A program made the translations under genes and the position numbers. The notes under the pieces were generated by a model. It searched no databases. It was given only the letters and a program-made list of their open reading frames with translations, and was not told the DNA's origin. 64,000 nt of DNA from Burkholderiaceae bacterium (GTDB taxonomy: Bacteria > Pseudomonadota > Gammaproteobacteria > Burkholderiales > Burkholderiaceae_C), in NCBI GenBank assembly GCA_026125795.1, contig JAHCKM010000002.1:620001-684000 (forward strand), given 5' to 3'. This document shows, in pieces, positions 24,911-32,568 of the stretch (positions are counted from its first letter, which is position 1; every line of letters starts with the position of its first letter).

Positions 24911-26527
24911 TTGAGGCCGAACCGATCCCTTCTCGTTTCCGCGTTGTTCGCCGGTCTGACCAGTGCATCGGCACATGCGTCCACCTATTGCGAGTCGATG
25001 GCGGCGGTGAACCTGCCCGACACAACCATCACGCTGGCGCAGCTGATTCCGGCTGGCACGTTCCAGCCACCCACCGGGGCAGCGCAGCAGAACCTGCCGG
25101 AGTTCTGTCGCATCGCCGGGCGGATCCAGAACCACCCCACCTCTCGGATCATGTTCGAGGTGTGGTTGCCGACCCAGACCGCCAACCAGCGGCTCGTGCA
25201 GGTGGGCAACGGCGGATTCGCCGGCAACATCCAGTACGGCGCGATGGCCACGCGACTGCGCGAGGGCTACGCGACCGCCAGCACCGACGATGGCACGTCC
25301 GCGGCGCCCGGCGTACCGGCCAGCGAACGCCTGACCTTCCTGGGTGACTTCGAGCGGCTCTACGACTTCAAGGGCCGTGCGGTCACGCTGACGGCGGTCA
25401 ACGCGAAGATGCTGTTTCGCACCTTCTACGGCCTCGCACCCGCGTATAGCTACTTCACCGGCTGCTCCAGCGGAGGCCTGGAGGGGCTGGCTGTCGTGCA
25501 ACGGCTCGGCGAGGCGTTTGACGGTGTGTCCGCCGGCAGCCCGGCCAACAACTCGGCCGGACTGTTCACACAGGCGATCTGGACTTTTCAGCACTACCAG
25601 AAGATCTCGACCAAGCTGCAGCTGGTGCACGACGCCGCTGTGGCCGCGTGCGACACGCTGGGCGACAGCGTCAGCGACGGCGTGATCGGCGACCCGCAGC
25701 GCTGCAGGTTCGATCCGCGCAAGCTGCTGTGCAAGGCCGCTGAAGGCCCCGAGTGCCTCACGGCCGAGCAGGTCGAGGCCGTGCGCAAGATCTACGAAGG
25801 TCCGGTGAATCCGCGCAACGACCGGAAGACGGGCGAACAGTACGCCCCCGGCATGCCGCGCGGCAGCGAGCTGACCTGGGGCGCCTCGCAAGGCCAGGCG
25901 CTGGGCGCGTCGCAGCCCTGGTACGGCATGGTGCTGCACAACACGCTGACCTTCGATCTCACGACGTTCAACTTCGACACCGACGTCGACCGCGCGCTGA
26001 GACTGACGCTGCCCTATGGCGCGCAGGTCACGAATCCTGACCTCTCCGCCTTCAGGAACCACGGTGCCAAGCTGTTGCTCTGGGCCGGCTGGAACGACCC
26101 GCTGTGGTCCCAGCAAAACATCGTCGACTACTACGAGGAAGTCGTGGCCCACAACACCAAGACCCATGGCCATTGGCGCTGGGACGCACGGCCGCCGGCC
26201 AGCCCGATCGACCGGACGCGGCGCTTTGCGCGCCTGTTCATGGGTCCCGGGATGGGTCACTGCGGAGGCGGCGACGGACCCAACGTGTTCGACACCTTTG
26301 CGCCGCTCGTGCAGTGGGTGGAGGCAGGGACCGCGCCGGATCAGATCATCGCCACGAAGTTCATCAACAACCAGCCGGCTCAGGGGATCGCGCAGACGAG
26401 GCCGCTGTGTGCCTATCCCGACGTGGCACGCTGGAACGGTACGGGGGATCCCAACAGCGCGGACAACTTCATCTGCACACGGCATCCGCAACGGGATCAC
26501 CACCACGATGGCCACGGCCGGCACTGA
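24911..26527 (+). CDS. Secreted tannase/feruloyl esterase-family hydrolase
   Basis: About 538 residues, exported (signal RPNRSLLVSALFAGLTSASAHA-type). The family CS-D-HC arrangement is complete: nucleophile in GCSSGG (Ser186, preceded by Cys), acid in WNDPLWS (Asp396), base in GMGHCGGG (His450, followed by Cys), so the two cysteines can bridge the triad. The family releases phenolic acids from esters. The start is TTG 24911, with AGGAG 7 bases upstream; ATG 24887 is in frame but lacks a ribosome site and lies inside the putative operator. His-rich C-terminus (HHHDGHGRH). Probably extracellular first step of the adjacent catabolic pathway. Confidence 0.85.
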   Translation: MRPNRSLLVSALFAGLTSASAHASTYCESMAAVNLPDTTITLAQLIPAGTFQPPTGAAQQNLPEFCRIAGRIQNHPTSRIMFEVWLPTQTANQRLVQVGNGGFAGNIQYGAMATRLREGYATASTDDGTSAAPGVPASERLTFLGDFERLYDFKGRAVTLTAVNAKMLFRTFYGLAPAYSYFTGCSSGGLEGLAVVQRLGEAFDGVSAGSPANNSAGLFTQAIWTFQHYQKISTKLQLVHDAAVAACDTLGDSVSDGVIGDPQRCRFDPRKLLCKAAEGPECLTAEQVEAVRKIYEGPVNPRNDRKTGEQYAPGMPRGSELTWGASQGQALGASQPWYGMVLHNTLTFDLTTFNFDTDVDRALRLTLPYGAQVTNPDLSAFRNHGAKLLLWAGWNDPLWSQQNIVDYYEEVVAHNTKTHGHWRWDARPPASPIDRTRRFARLFMGPGMGHCGGGDGPNVFDTFAPLVQWVEAGTAPDQIIATKFINNQPAQGIAQTRPLCAYPDVARWNGTGDPNSADNFICTRHPQRDHHHDGHGRH

Positions 26528-26593
26528 GGGCAGCATCGCGGCAGGCAGCTTGTTTGCCTGCTCCGGCCGGGCGCTTGTTCGCGCCGCGGCCCG

Positions 26594-26905
26594 ATGTCGT
26601 TTTCAACGCTTCTCTACCGCTATTTCTTCTACGACTGGCTGTTCCGCGACGCGAGCCGCGGCACGCTGTGGCAGCGCAGCGCGGCGTGGGGCCACAACCG
26701 CGCCCAGGCGCGTTGGCTGCCCACCTACATGCGGCGCTGGCTGGTCTCCGGAGGTCTGCTCTTCGCGGTGGCCTGGTGCATCGAGTCGATGACCGGCTGC
26801 ACGGTGTTGTCGGCCTTCCTGTACGTGCCGAGCGTGCTGGCGGTGCCTTTTAATGCCGTCACCGCACTGTGTTGGGCCTGTCTGGTGCACAACAGGCCCC
26901 TTTGA
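26594..26905 (+). CDS. Small membrane protein, function unknown
   Basis: 103 residues. N-terminal half is aromatic and basic (LYRYFFYDWLFRDASRG, WLPTYMRRWLVS); two hydrophobic segments follow, around residues 50-66 (GLLFAVAWCIESM) and 70-97 (LSAFLYVPSVLAVPFNAVTALCWACLV). ATG 26594 has no strong ribosome site. No family recognised. Separate from the esterase by 66 bases. Confidence 0.6.
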   Translation: MSFSTLLYRYFFYDWLFRDASRGTLWQRSAAWGHNRAQARWLPTYMRRWLVSGGLLFAVAWCIESMTGCTVLSAFLYVPSVLAVPFNAVTALCWACLVHNRPL

Positions 26906-26948
26906 CCCCTCGCGTCAACGCCAGAAATGTGCGATGCTGCGACGCAGC

Positions 26949-27236
26949 ATGAGTGACGATCTGCGCGTCCACCTCGGTCTCGACGACGTGCTCGGCGACC
27001 TGCAGCACGCGCGCCGGCGGGGCGATCTTGGCCGGCTCGCGCTGCTCGCGTACTGCGAGGTGCGCCGCTGGGCACGGCAAGCGGGCGAACCCGCACTGGC
27101 GGCCCGATCGCTGTCGTTGGTCACCGACAGCCCGCCTCCCAACCGCTTGGAGTTCCTGCATCGAGTCGATGCGCTGATCTCCGAGCTTGAAGCGACGCGC
27201 GCGCGCCGCACCGAGCAGGTGCGTCGGCTCGGATAG
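26949..27236 (+). CDS. Small helical protein of unknown function
   Basis: 95 residues, soluble, rich in Arg, Ala and Leu, predicted mostly helical (LDDVLGDLQHARRRGDLGRLALLAYCEVRRWARQ). ATG 26949 fits better than an earlier in-frame ATG (26934). It sits 33 bases before the sensor kinase gene of the cyanate locus; role unknown. Confidence 0.55.
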   Translation: MSDDLRVHLGLDDVLGDLQHARRRGDLGRLALLAYCEVRRWARQAGEPALAARSLSLVTDSPPPNRLEFLHRVDALISELEATRARRTEQVRRLG

Positions 27237-27269
27237 CCGCTTGGCACGCGCTTTGCGCGGGTGCGGGGC

Positions 27270-28475
27270 ATGTCTGCGTCCCCGCTGCCTGGCTCCGATG
27301 CGCACCACCGCCTGCAGTTGCTGCTGGAAAGCACCGGCGAGGGTATCTTCGGCATCGACCTGGCGGGCTGCTGCACCTTTGTCAACCGTGCGGCCGCACT
27401 GATGCTGGGCTGGCGCACCGAGGAGGTGCTCGGCCGCAACATGCATGAGCTGATCCACCATGCGCACGCCGACGGCCGGCACTACCCGGAGTCGGAATGC
27501 CCGATCTTCAATGCCTTCCGCCGCGGCCTGCCGTGCCGCATTGACGACGAGGTGCTCTGGCGCGCCGACGGCACGGCCTTCGCGGCCGAGTATTCGAGCT
27601 ACCCGATCATCGAGCACGGCCAGGTGCGCGGCGCGGTGGTGACGTTCGTCGACATCACCGAGCGGCGGCGCGCGCACGAGCTGCTGCGCGAGACCAACGA
27701 CGAGCTGGAGCGCCGGGTCGGCGAGCGCACGCGCGAGTTGCGAGCGCTGGCCAACCACATGGAAAGCCTGCGCGAGAACGAGCGCAAGCGCATCGCGCGC
27801 GAGATCCACGACGAGCTGGGCTCGCTCCTGGTCGCGCTGAAGATGGACACGCACTGGCTCGGCCATCGGCTGGCCGAGCGCCATGAGCTGGCCGCCAAGT
27901 GCCAGCGCATGGGGCGGCTGATCGACGCCGCAGTCGACAACGTGGGCCGCATCATCACCGACCTGCGGCCCAGCATCCTCGACCACCAGGGCTTGTGGGC
28001 CGCGCTGGAGTGGCAGGCGCAGGAGTTCATCGAGAACAGCGAGGTCGACGTGTCGCTGCAATGCCACGTGGCGGCCGGCGTGGCACCGCCGCAAGGCGGG
28101 CAGGCGATCGCGGTATTCCGCATCTTCCAGGAGATGCTGTCCAACGTGGCACGCCATGCGCAGGCGCGTTGCGTGCAGATCCGCATTGCCGTCGACGATC
28201 CGCCGCAGCCCACGCTTTACCTCGACGTGCGCGACGACGGCATCGGCGCAACGCCGCGGGCGCTGAACGATCCGCGCAGCTGGGGCGTCATCGGCATGCG
28301 CGAACGCGCGGCGCAGTTCGGCGGCCGCATGCAGATCGACGGTGCGTCGGGACAGGGCACGCTGGCGCGGCTGGTCATGCCGCTGGAACAAGCCTCCCAG
28401 GCGCCGGAGCCGCCACCCTCCGAGGGAGCCGCAGCCAGTGGCAAGGCCACGTGGACCCCGGAGCCGCTGCAGTGA
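27270..28475 (+). CDS. PAS-domain sensor histidine kinase, NarL-type (HisKA_3)
   Basis: A 401-residue soluble sensor. A PAS domain occupies about residues 12-130 (LLESTGEGIFGIDLAGCCTFVN ... TFVDITERRR), then a short coiled coil (LLRETNDELERRVGERTRELR) leads to the HisKA_3 dimerisation helix with phosphoacceptor His180 (REIHDELGS), and the HATPase domain (FQEMLSNVARHAQA, DDGIG, GVIGMRERAAQFGG). No membrane segments, so it senses a cytoplasmic signal. Stop overlaps the response regulator start by 4 bases. Upstream of the cyanate transport and cyanase genes. Confidence 0.9.
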   Translation: MSASPLPGSDAHHRLQLLLESTGEGIFGIDLAGCCTFVNRAAALMLGWRTEEVLGRNMHELIHHAHADGRHYPESECPIFNAFRRGLPCRIDDEVLWRADGTAFAAEYSSYPIIEHGQVRGAVVTFVDITERRRAHELLRETNDELERRVGERTRELRALANHMESLRENERKRIAREIHDELGSLLVALKMDTHWLGHRLAERHELAAKCQRMGRLIDAAVDNVGRIITDLRPSILDHQGLWAALEWQAQEFIENSEVDVSLQCHVAAGVAPPQGGQAIAVFRIFQEMLSNVARHAQARCVQIRIAVDDPPQPTLYLDVRDDGIGATPRALNDPRSWGVIGMRERAAQFGGRMQIDGASGQGTLARLVMPLEQASQAPEPPPSEGAAASGKATWTPEPLQ

Positions 28476-29104
28476 TCCGCGTGCTGGTGTGCGACGACCA
28501 CCAGATCGTGCGTGAAGGCATCCGTCAGATCCTGGCCGACGCGAGCGATGTTGCGCTGGCCGGTGAGGCGGCCAACGGCGCTGACGCGCTGGCGCGTGCC
28601 CGCGCCGGCGGCATCGACGTCGTGCTGCTCGACATTGCGATGCCGCAGCGCGACGGGCTCGACGTGCTGAAGCAGTTGCGCGCCCAGCTGCCCGAATTGC
28701 CGGTGCTGGTGCTGTCCACCTACCCCGACCGGCAGTACGCGGTGCGCTGTCTGAAGCTCGGCGCGGCCGGCTATCTGAACAAGAGTGCCGACTCCGAGCA
28801 GCTGGTGGAGGCGATCCGGCGTGCCGCGAGCGGGCGTCTATTCATCACGCCGGCTGTGGCCGAGCTGCTGGCCGGCGCGCTCGGTGAGCCGGAGGCGCCC
28901 TTGCACGAGCGCCTGTCGCACCGCGAATACCAGGTGTTCCGTCAGCTGGCGGCCGGCCGCAGCGTCGGCGAGATCGCCGAGGCACTGCACATCGCGCCCA
29001 ACACGGTGAGCACCTACCGCGCACGCATCCTGGACAAGACCGGCGTGCGCAACGACGTGGAGCTGGCGCTGTATGCGGTGCGGCACGACATCGCGGCGAT
29101 GTAG
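28472..29104 (+). CDS. NarL/LuxR-type response regulator
   Basis: A 210-residue two-domain regulator. The receiver has the acidic pair in VCDDHQ, phosphoacceptor Asp54 in VLLDIAMP, and Lys104 in LNKSA; a GerE/LuxR helix-turn-helix follows (LSHREYQVFRQLAAGRSVGEIAEALHIAPNTVSTYRARIL). GTG 28472 overlaps the kinase stop. An 18-bp palindrome of GacA-like design begins 9 bases after its stop codon and precedes the cyanate transporter, so autogenous or downstream control is likely. Confidence 0.92.
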   Translation: MIRVLVCDDHQIVREGIRQILADASDVALAGEAANGADALARARAGGIDVVLLDIAMPQRDGLDVLKQLRAQLPELPVLVLSTYPDRQYAVRCLKLGAAGYLNKSADSEQLVEAIRRAASGRLFITPAVAELLAGALGEPEAPLHERLSHREYQVFRQLAAGRSVGEIAEALHIAPNTVSTYRARILDKTGVRNDVELALYAVRHDIAAM

Positions 29105-29112
29105 CCGCGCTT

Positions 29113-29130
29113 TGTAGGGCTGGCCCTACA
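29113..29130. promoter_or_regulatory. Candidate response-regulator site TGTAGG-N6-CCTACA
   Basis: TGTAGGGCTGGCCCTACA has perfect 8-bp arms around TG. It follows the spacing of the GacA/UvrY consensus TGTAAG-N6-CTTACA, recognised by a NarL-type regulator, and lies between the NarL-type regulator gene and the cyanate transporter genes. Confidence 0.55.
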
Positions 29131-29181
29131 GGCGATTCACGGCGGCGTCGATGGTCGGCGTCGCGCCGCTTTCCTAGCATG

Positions 29182-29258
29182 CGTGTCAGCACCGCCCGGC
29201 CGCCCGAAGGTGCTGACGCGCCCCCCCGGGGGGCAGCGAACGCAGTGAGCGCGGGGGC
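29182..29258. repeat. Hairpin plus dispersed palindromic repeat before the cyanate transporter
   Basis: GTCAGCACC (29185-29193) pairs with GGTGCTGAC (29209-29217). Directly after it, 29221-29258 carries a dispersed repeat of the form CCCCCCGGGGGG plus GCGAACGCAGTGAGCGC, seen in opposite orientation at 44554-44626 and in related form at 57897-58041. It forms the leader of the transporter gene that starts at 29287. Confidence 0.65.
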
Positions 29259-29286
29259 TTCAATTCACAACGGGAGGACTTTCACG

Positions 29287-30645
29287 ATGAGCCGCGCGCC
29301 GGACCCCTACGATGCCGATCGCCCGCTGATGCTGCGCTGCGCGTGCGGTGCGCACGGCTCGGCCGCCGAACACGACGCTGCGGTGCAGGCCGACGTGCAG
29401 GCTGAATCGGATGCCTTCGTCGAAGCCAGCCTGGTCAAGGCGCTGTTCCCGCACGATGGCCTGCGACGGCGCTTTCTCAAGGCGGTGGGCCGCCGCAGCG
29501 CGATGGCGGCGATTGGCAGCGTGCTTCCCATCAGCGCGCTGCAGGCGATGGCGCAGGACAAGGGCGCGCTGGAGAAGAAGGATCTGAAGATCGGCTTCAT
29601 CCCCATCACCTGCGCCACGCCGCTGATCATGGCGCACCCGCTGGGCTTCTATGCGAAGCAGGGGCTCAGCGTCGAGGTGGTCAAGACCGCGGGCTGGGCG
29701 CTGATCCGCGACAAGATGCTCAACAAGGAGTACGACGCCACGCATTTCCTGAGCCCGATGCCGCTCGCGATCTCGCTCGGCCTGGGCTCCACCGCCACGC
29801 CGATGCACGTGGCGACGATCCAGAACACCAACGGCCAGGCGATCACACTGGCCATGAAGCACAAGGACAAGCGCGATCCCAAGAACTGGAAGGGCTTCAA
29901 GTTCGCGGTGCCCTTCGAGTACTCGATGCACAACTTCCTGCTGCGCTACTACGTGGCGGAGGCGGGGCTCGATCCGGACAAGGACATCCAGATTCGCGTG
30001 GTGCCGCCGCCGGAGATGGTGGCCAACCTGCGCGCCGGCAACATCGACGGCTTTCTCGGCCCCGATCCGTTCAATCAACGGGCGGTGTTCGAGGAGGCCG
30101 GCTTCATCCACATCCTCACCAAGGATCTGTGGAACGGGCACCCCTGCTGCGCCTTCGGTACCAGCGCCGAGTTCATCCAGAAGCACCCCAACACGTTTGC
30201 CGCGCTGTACCGCGCGGTGCTCAACGCCGCGGCGATGGCGCGCGAGGCCAAGAACCGCGAGCTGATCGCCAAGGTGATCGCGCCGCAGCAGTACCTGAAC
30301 CAGCCGGAGACGGTGATCGCGCAGGTGCTGACCGGCAAGTTCGCCGACGGCTTGGGGCAAGTGAAGAACGTACCGGACCGCGCCGATTTCGACCCGATCC
30401 CGTGGCAGAGCATGGCGGTGTGGATGCTCACGCAGATGAAGCGATGGGGCTACCTGAAGGGCGACGTCAACTACAAGCAGGTGGCCGAGAAGGTGTTCCT
30501 GCTCACCGACGCCAAGAAGCAGATGAAGGCGCTGGACATGAAGGCGCCCGAGGGGGCGTACCCAAGATTCACCGTGATGGGCAAGGTGTTCGACCCCGAG
30601 AAGGCCGATGCGTATGCCGCCAGCTTCGCGATCAAGCGGGTCTGA
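29287..30645 (+). CDS. Tat-exported ABC transporter binding protein, CmpA/NrtA family (cyanate/nitrate type)
   Basis: A 452-residue periplasmic binding protein. ATG 29287 follows GGGAGG. An unusual 60-residue N-terminal extension containing CACGAHGS precedes a twin-arginine-like export signal, RRRFLKAVGRRSAMAAIG, with cleavage near QAMAQD. The mature part has the NrtA/CmpA pattern: KIGFIPITCATPLIMA, HFLSPMPLAISLGLGS, NGFLGPDPFNQ-like IDGFLGPDPFNQ, and LWNGHPCCAFGTSAEFI. Followed by a cognate permease and ATPase and by cyanase, so it is most likely a cyanate-binding CynA. Nitrate or bicarbonate binding remains possible from family alone. Confidence 0.86.
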   Translation: MSRAPDPYDADRPLMLRCACGAHGSAAEHDAAVQADVQAESDAFVEASLVKALFPHDGLRRRFLKAVGRRSAMAAIGSVLPISALQAMAQDKGALEKKDLKIGFIPITCATPLIMAHPLGFYAKQGLSVEVVKTAGWALIRDKMLNKEYDATHFLSPMPLAISLGLGSTATPMHVATIQNTNGQAITLAMKHKDKRDPKNWKGFKFAVPFEYSMHNFLLRYYVAEAGLDPDKDIQIRVVPPPEMVANLRAGNIDGFLGPDPFNQRAVFEEAGFIHILTKDLWNGHPCCAFGTSAEFIQKHPNTFAALYRAVLNAAAMAREAKNRELIAKVIAPQQYLNQPETVIAQVLTGKFADGLGQVKNVPDRADFDPIPWQSMAVWMLTQMKRWGYLKGDVNYKQVAEKVFLLTDAKKQMKALDMKAPEGAYPRFTVMGKVFDPEKADAYAASFAIKRV

Positions 30646-30714
30646 TTTGTCTGCTTCGAGAGAGTGCGGCGTGGGACGGTGCCTCTCTCGGATCCGCCGC
30701 TCGAGAGCAGCTGA

Positions 30715-31605
30715 ATGACCGCCTTCGCACGCACCCTGGGCTTTCGCGCCGCGCTGCTGTCGCTGCTGCTGCTCGCAGTCGTGCTGGGCGTGTGGCATCT
30801 CGCGACGCTGTCGAGCCCCCCGGTGCAGGCCGCCGCGGCACCAGCACTCACGCCGGAACAGATCGAGTACGCCAAGCTGATGGGCAAGGATCCGACGGCC
30901 GGCGCGAATGCAGCGCCAGCCAAATCCGGGTTCCCGACGCTGGCGCAGATGGGTGCCGCGGCCATCAAGCACCTGTCGCAACCGTTCTACGACAACGGGC
31001 CCAACGACAAGGGCGTCGGGCTGCAACTCGCCTTTTCGCTCGGCCGGGTGGGCCTGGGCTACGGCCTCGCGGCGCTGATCGCGATCCCGCTCGGCTTCGT
31101 GATCGGCATGAGTCCGCTCGTGTACCGTGCGCTCGATCCGTTCATCCAGGTGCTCAAGCCCATCTCGCCGCTCGCCTGGATGCCGCTGGCGCTCTACACG
31201 ATCAAGGACTCGAACATCTCGGGCGTGTTCGTGATCTTCATCTGCTCGATCTGGCCGATGCTGATCAACACCGCGTTCGGCGTGGCCAGCGTGCGGCGCG
31301 AGTGGCTCAACGTGGCTCGCACGCTCGAGGTGCGGCCGCTGCGGCGCGCCTTCGAGGTGGTGCTGCCGGCGGCGGCGCCGACCATCCTGACCGGCATGCG
31401 CATCAGCATGGGCATCGCCTGGCTGGTGATCGTGGCCGCCGAGATGCTGGTGGGCGGCACCGGCATCGGCTACTTCGTGTGGAACGAGTGGAACAACCTG
31501 TCGCTGCCCAATGTGATCTTCGCGATCCTGGTGATCGGCGTGGTCGGCATGGCGCTCGACTTGCTGTTCGCGCGGCTGCAGAAAGCGGTGACGTATGCAG
31601 ACTGA
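30715..31605 (+). CDS. ABC transporter permease, NrtB/CynB-like
   Basis: A 296-residue membrane protein. One N-terminal hydrophobic segment (residues 12-28) is followed by a periplasmic loop of about 70 residues and five more segments; the EAA-type coupling loop is in EWLNVARTLEVRPLRRAFEVVLPAAAPTILTGMR. Matches the NrtB/SsuC permease family. Its stop is inside the next gene (11-base overlap), so permease and ATPase are coupled. Confidence 0.88.
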   Translation: MTAFARTLGFRAALLSLLLLAVVLGVWHLATLSSPPVQAAAAPALTPEQIEYAKLMGKDPTAGANAAPAKSGFPTLAQMGAAAIKHLSQPFYDNGPNDKGVGLQLAFSLGRVGLGYGLAALIAIPLGFVIGMSPLVYRALDPFIQVLKPISPLAWMPLALYTIKDSNISGVFVIFICSIWPMLINTAFGVASVRREWLNVARTLEVRPLRRAFEVVLPAAAPTILTGMRISMGIAWLVIVAAEMLVGGTGIGYFVWNEWNNLSLPNVIFAILVIGVVGMALDLLFARLQKAVTYAD

Positions 31606-32497
31606 CGGCGCCGTGGCGTTCCTGCAAGTGGAGGGGCTGGCCAAACGTTTCGCCGGCGCCGCCGAGCCGGTGTTCGACGAGGTCAACTTCTCGATCGCGC
31701 AGGGCGAGTTCGTCTGCATCATCGGCCACAGCGGCTGCGGCAAGACCACCATCCTGAACGTGCTGGCCGGGCTCGACAGCGCCAGCGCGGGCCATGTGTT
31801 CATGGACCGGCGCGAGGTGGCCGGCCCGAGTCTGGAACGCGGAGTGGTGTTCCAGGGCCACGCGCTGATGCCGTGGCTGAGCGTGCGCAGCAACATCGGG
31901 TTCGCGGTGCGCAGCAAGTGGCCCGACTGGAACCGTGCGCAGGTCAACGAGCACGCAGAGCGCTACGTGGCGATGGTGGGCCTGTCGAGCGCCATCGACA
32001 AGAAGCCGGCGCAGCTTTCGGGCGGCATGAAGCAGCGCGTGGGCATCGCGCGCGCGTTCGCGATCCAGCCGCGCATGCTGTTGCTCGACGAGCCGTTCGG
32101 TGCGCTCGACGCGCTGACGCGCGGCACGATCCAGGACGAGCTGCTGCGCATCTGCGCCGAGACGCACCAGACGGTGTTCATGATCACGCACGACGTCGAC
32201 GAGGCGATCCTGCTGGCCGACCGCATCCTGTTGATGAGCAACGGCCCGCAGGCGCGCGTCGCCGAGATCGTGCGCAACACGATGCCGCGCGAGCGCCAGC
32301 GCGCCACGCTGCACCACGACCCGCAGTACTACCGCATCCGCAACCACCTGGTGGACTTCCTGGTGTCGCGCAGCGCCGGCCTGGCGCACGGGCGCGCGCC
32401 GGCGCAGCCGATCGAGGTGAGCCCGGGACTGCAAGACGACCCCACGCCGCCGGCCGACACGAGGCCGCAACCCGCACCGCTGAGGAGAATCGCATGA
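31595..32497 (+). CDS. ABC transporter ATP-binding protein, NrtD/CynD-like
   Basis: A 300-residue ATPase: Walker A GHSGCGKTT, Q-loop VVFQGHALMPWLS, signature QLSGGMKQRVGIARAFA, Walker B MLLLDEPFGALD, and switch His in MITHDVDEA. The last 40 residues form a Pro-rich tail. Starts inside the permease gene and ends on ATGA shared with a 24-codon mini-gene that leads into cynS. Confidence 0.9.
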   Translation: MQTDGAVAFLQVEGLAKRFAGAAEPVFDEVNFSIAQGEFVCIIGHSGCGKTTILNVLAGLDSASAGHVFMDRREVAGPSLERGVVFQGHALMPWLSVRSNIGFAVRSKWPDWNRAQVNEHAERYVAMVGLSSAIDKKPAQLSGGMKQRVGIARAFAIQPRMLLLDEPFGALDALTRGTIQDELLRICAETHQTVFMITHDVDEAILLADRILLMSNGPQARVAEIVRNTMPRERQRATLHHDPQYYRIRNHLVDFLVSRSAGLAHGRAPAQPIEVSPGLQDDPTPPADTRPQPAPLRRIA

Positions 32498-32568
32498 GCA
32501 CGAACGGCCGCCCGGAGGGCGAATTCCCCCTTGGGGGGACGGCGCGCAGCGCCAAGGGGGCTCTATGA
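32494..32568 (+). CDS. 24-codon mini-gene bridging the ATPase gene and cynS
   Basis: ATG 32494 has TGAGGAGA about 7 bases upstream and overlaps the ATPase stop; the TGA at 32566-32568 overlaps the cynS ATG (ATGA). The 24-residue product is encoded mostly by a palindromic repeat, so the peptide itself is unlikely to matter. Inference: translating it would melt the hairpin covering the cynS ribosome site and couple cynS translation to the transporter genes. Confidence 0.4.
   Translation: MSTNGRPEGEFPLGGTARSAKGAL
32526..32560. repeat. Repeat hairpin masking the cynS ribosome-binding site
   Basis: CCCCCTTGG (32526-32534) pairs exactly with CCAAGGGGG (32552-32560) around a 17-base loop containing ACGGCGCGCAGCG. 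AAGGGGG of the right arm is the only Shine-Dalgarno-like sequence before cynS, ending 4 bases before its ATG. Confidence 0.6.

Noticed and set aside
24794-26536. 580-codon minus-strand frame
   Set aside because: Antisense to the tannase-family gene with intact CS-D-HC triad; composition typical of a shadow frame.
29260-31947. 895-codon open frame on the minus strand
   Set aside because: Lies antisense to the CynA/permease genes; GC-rich codon bias opens this frame, and the translation (His/Arg/Ala-rich) shows no domain.
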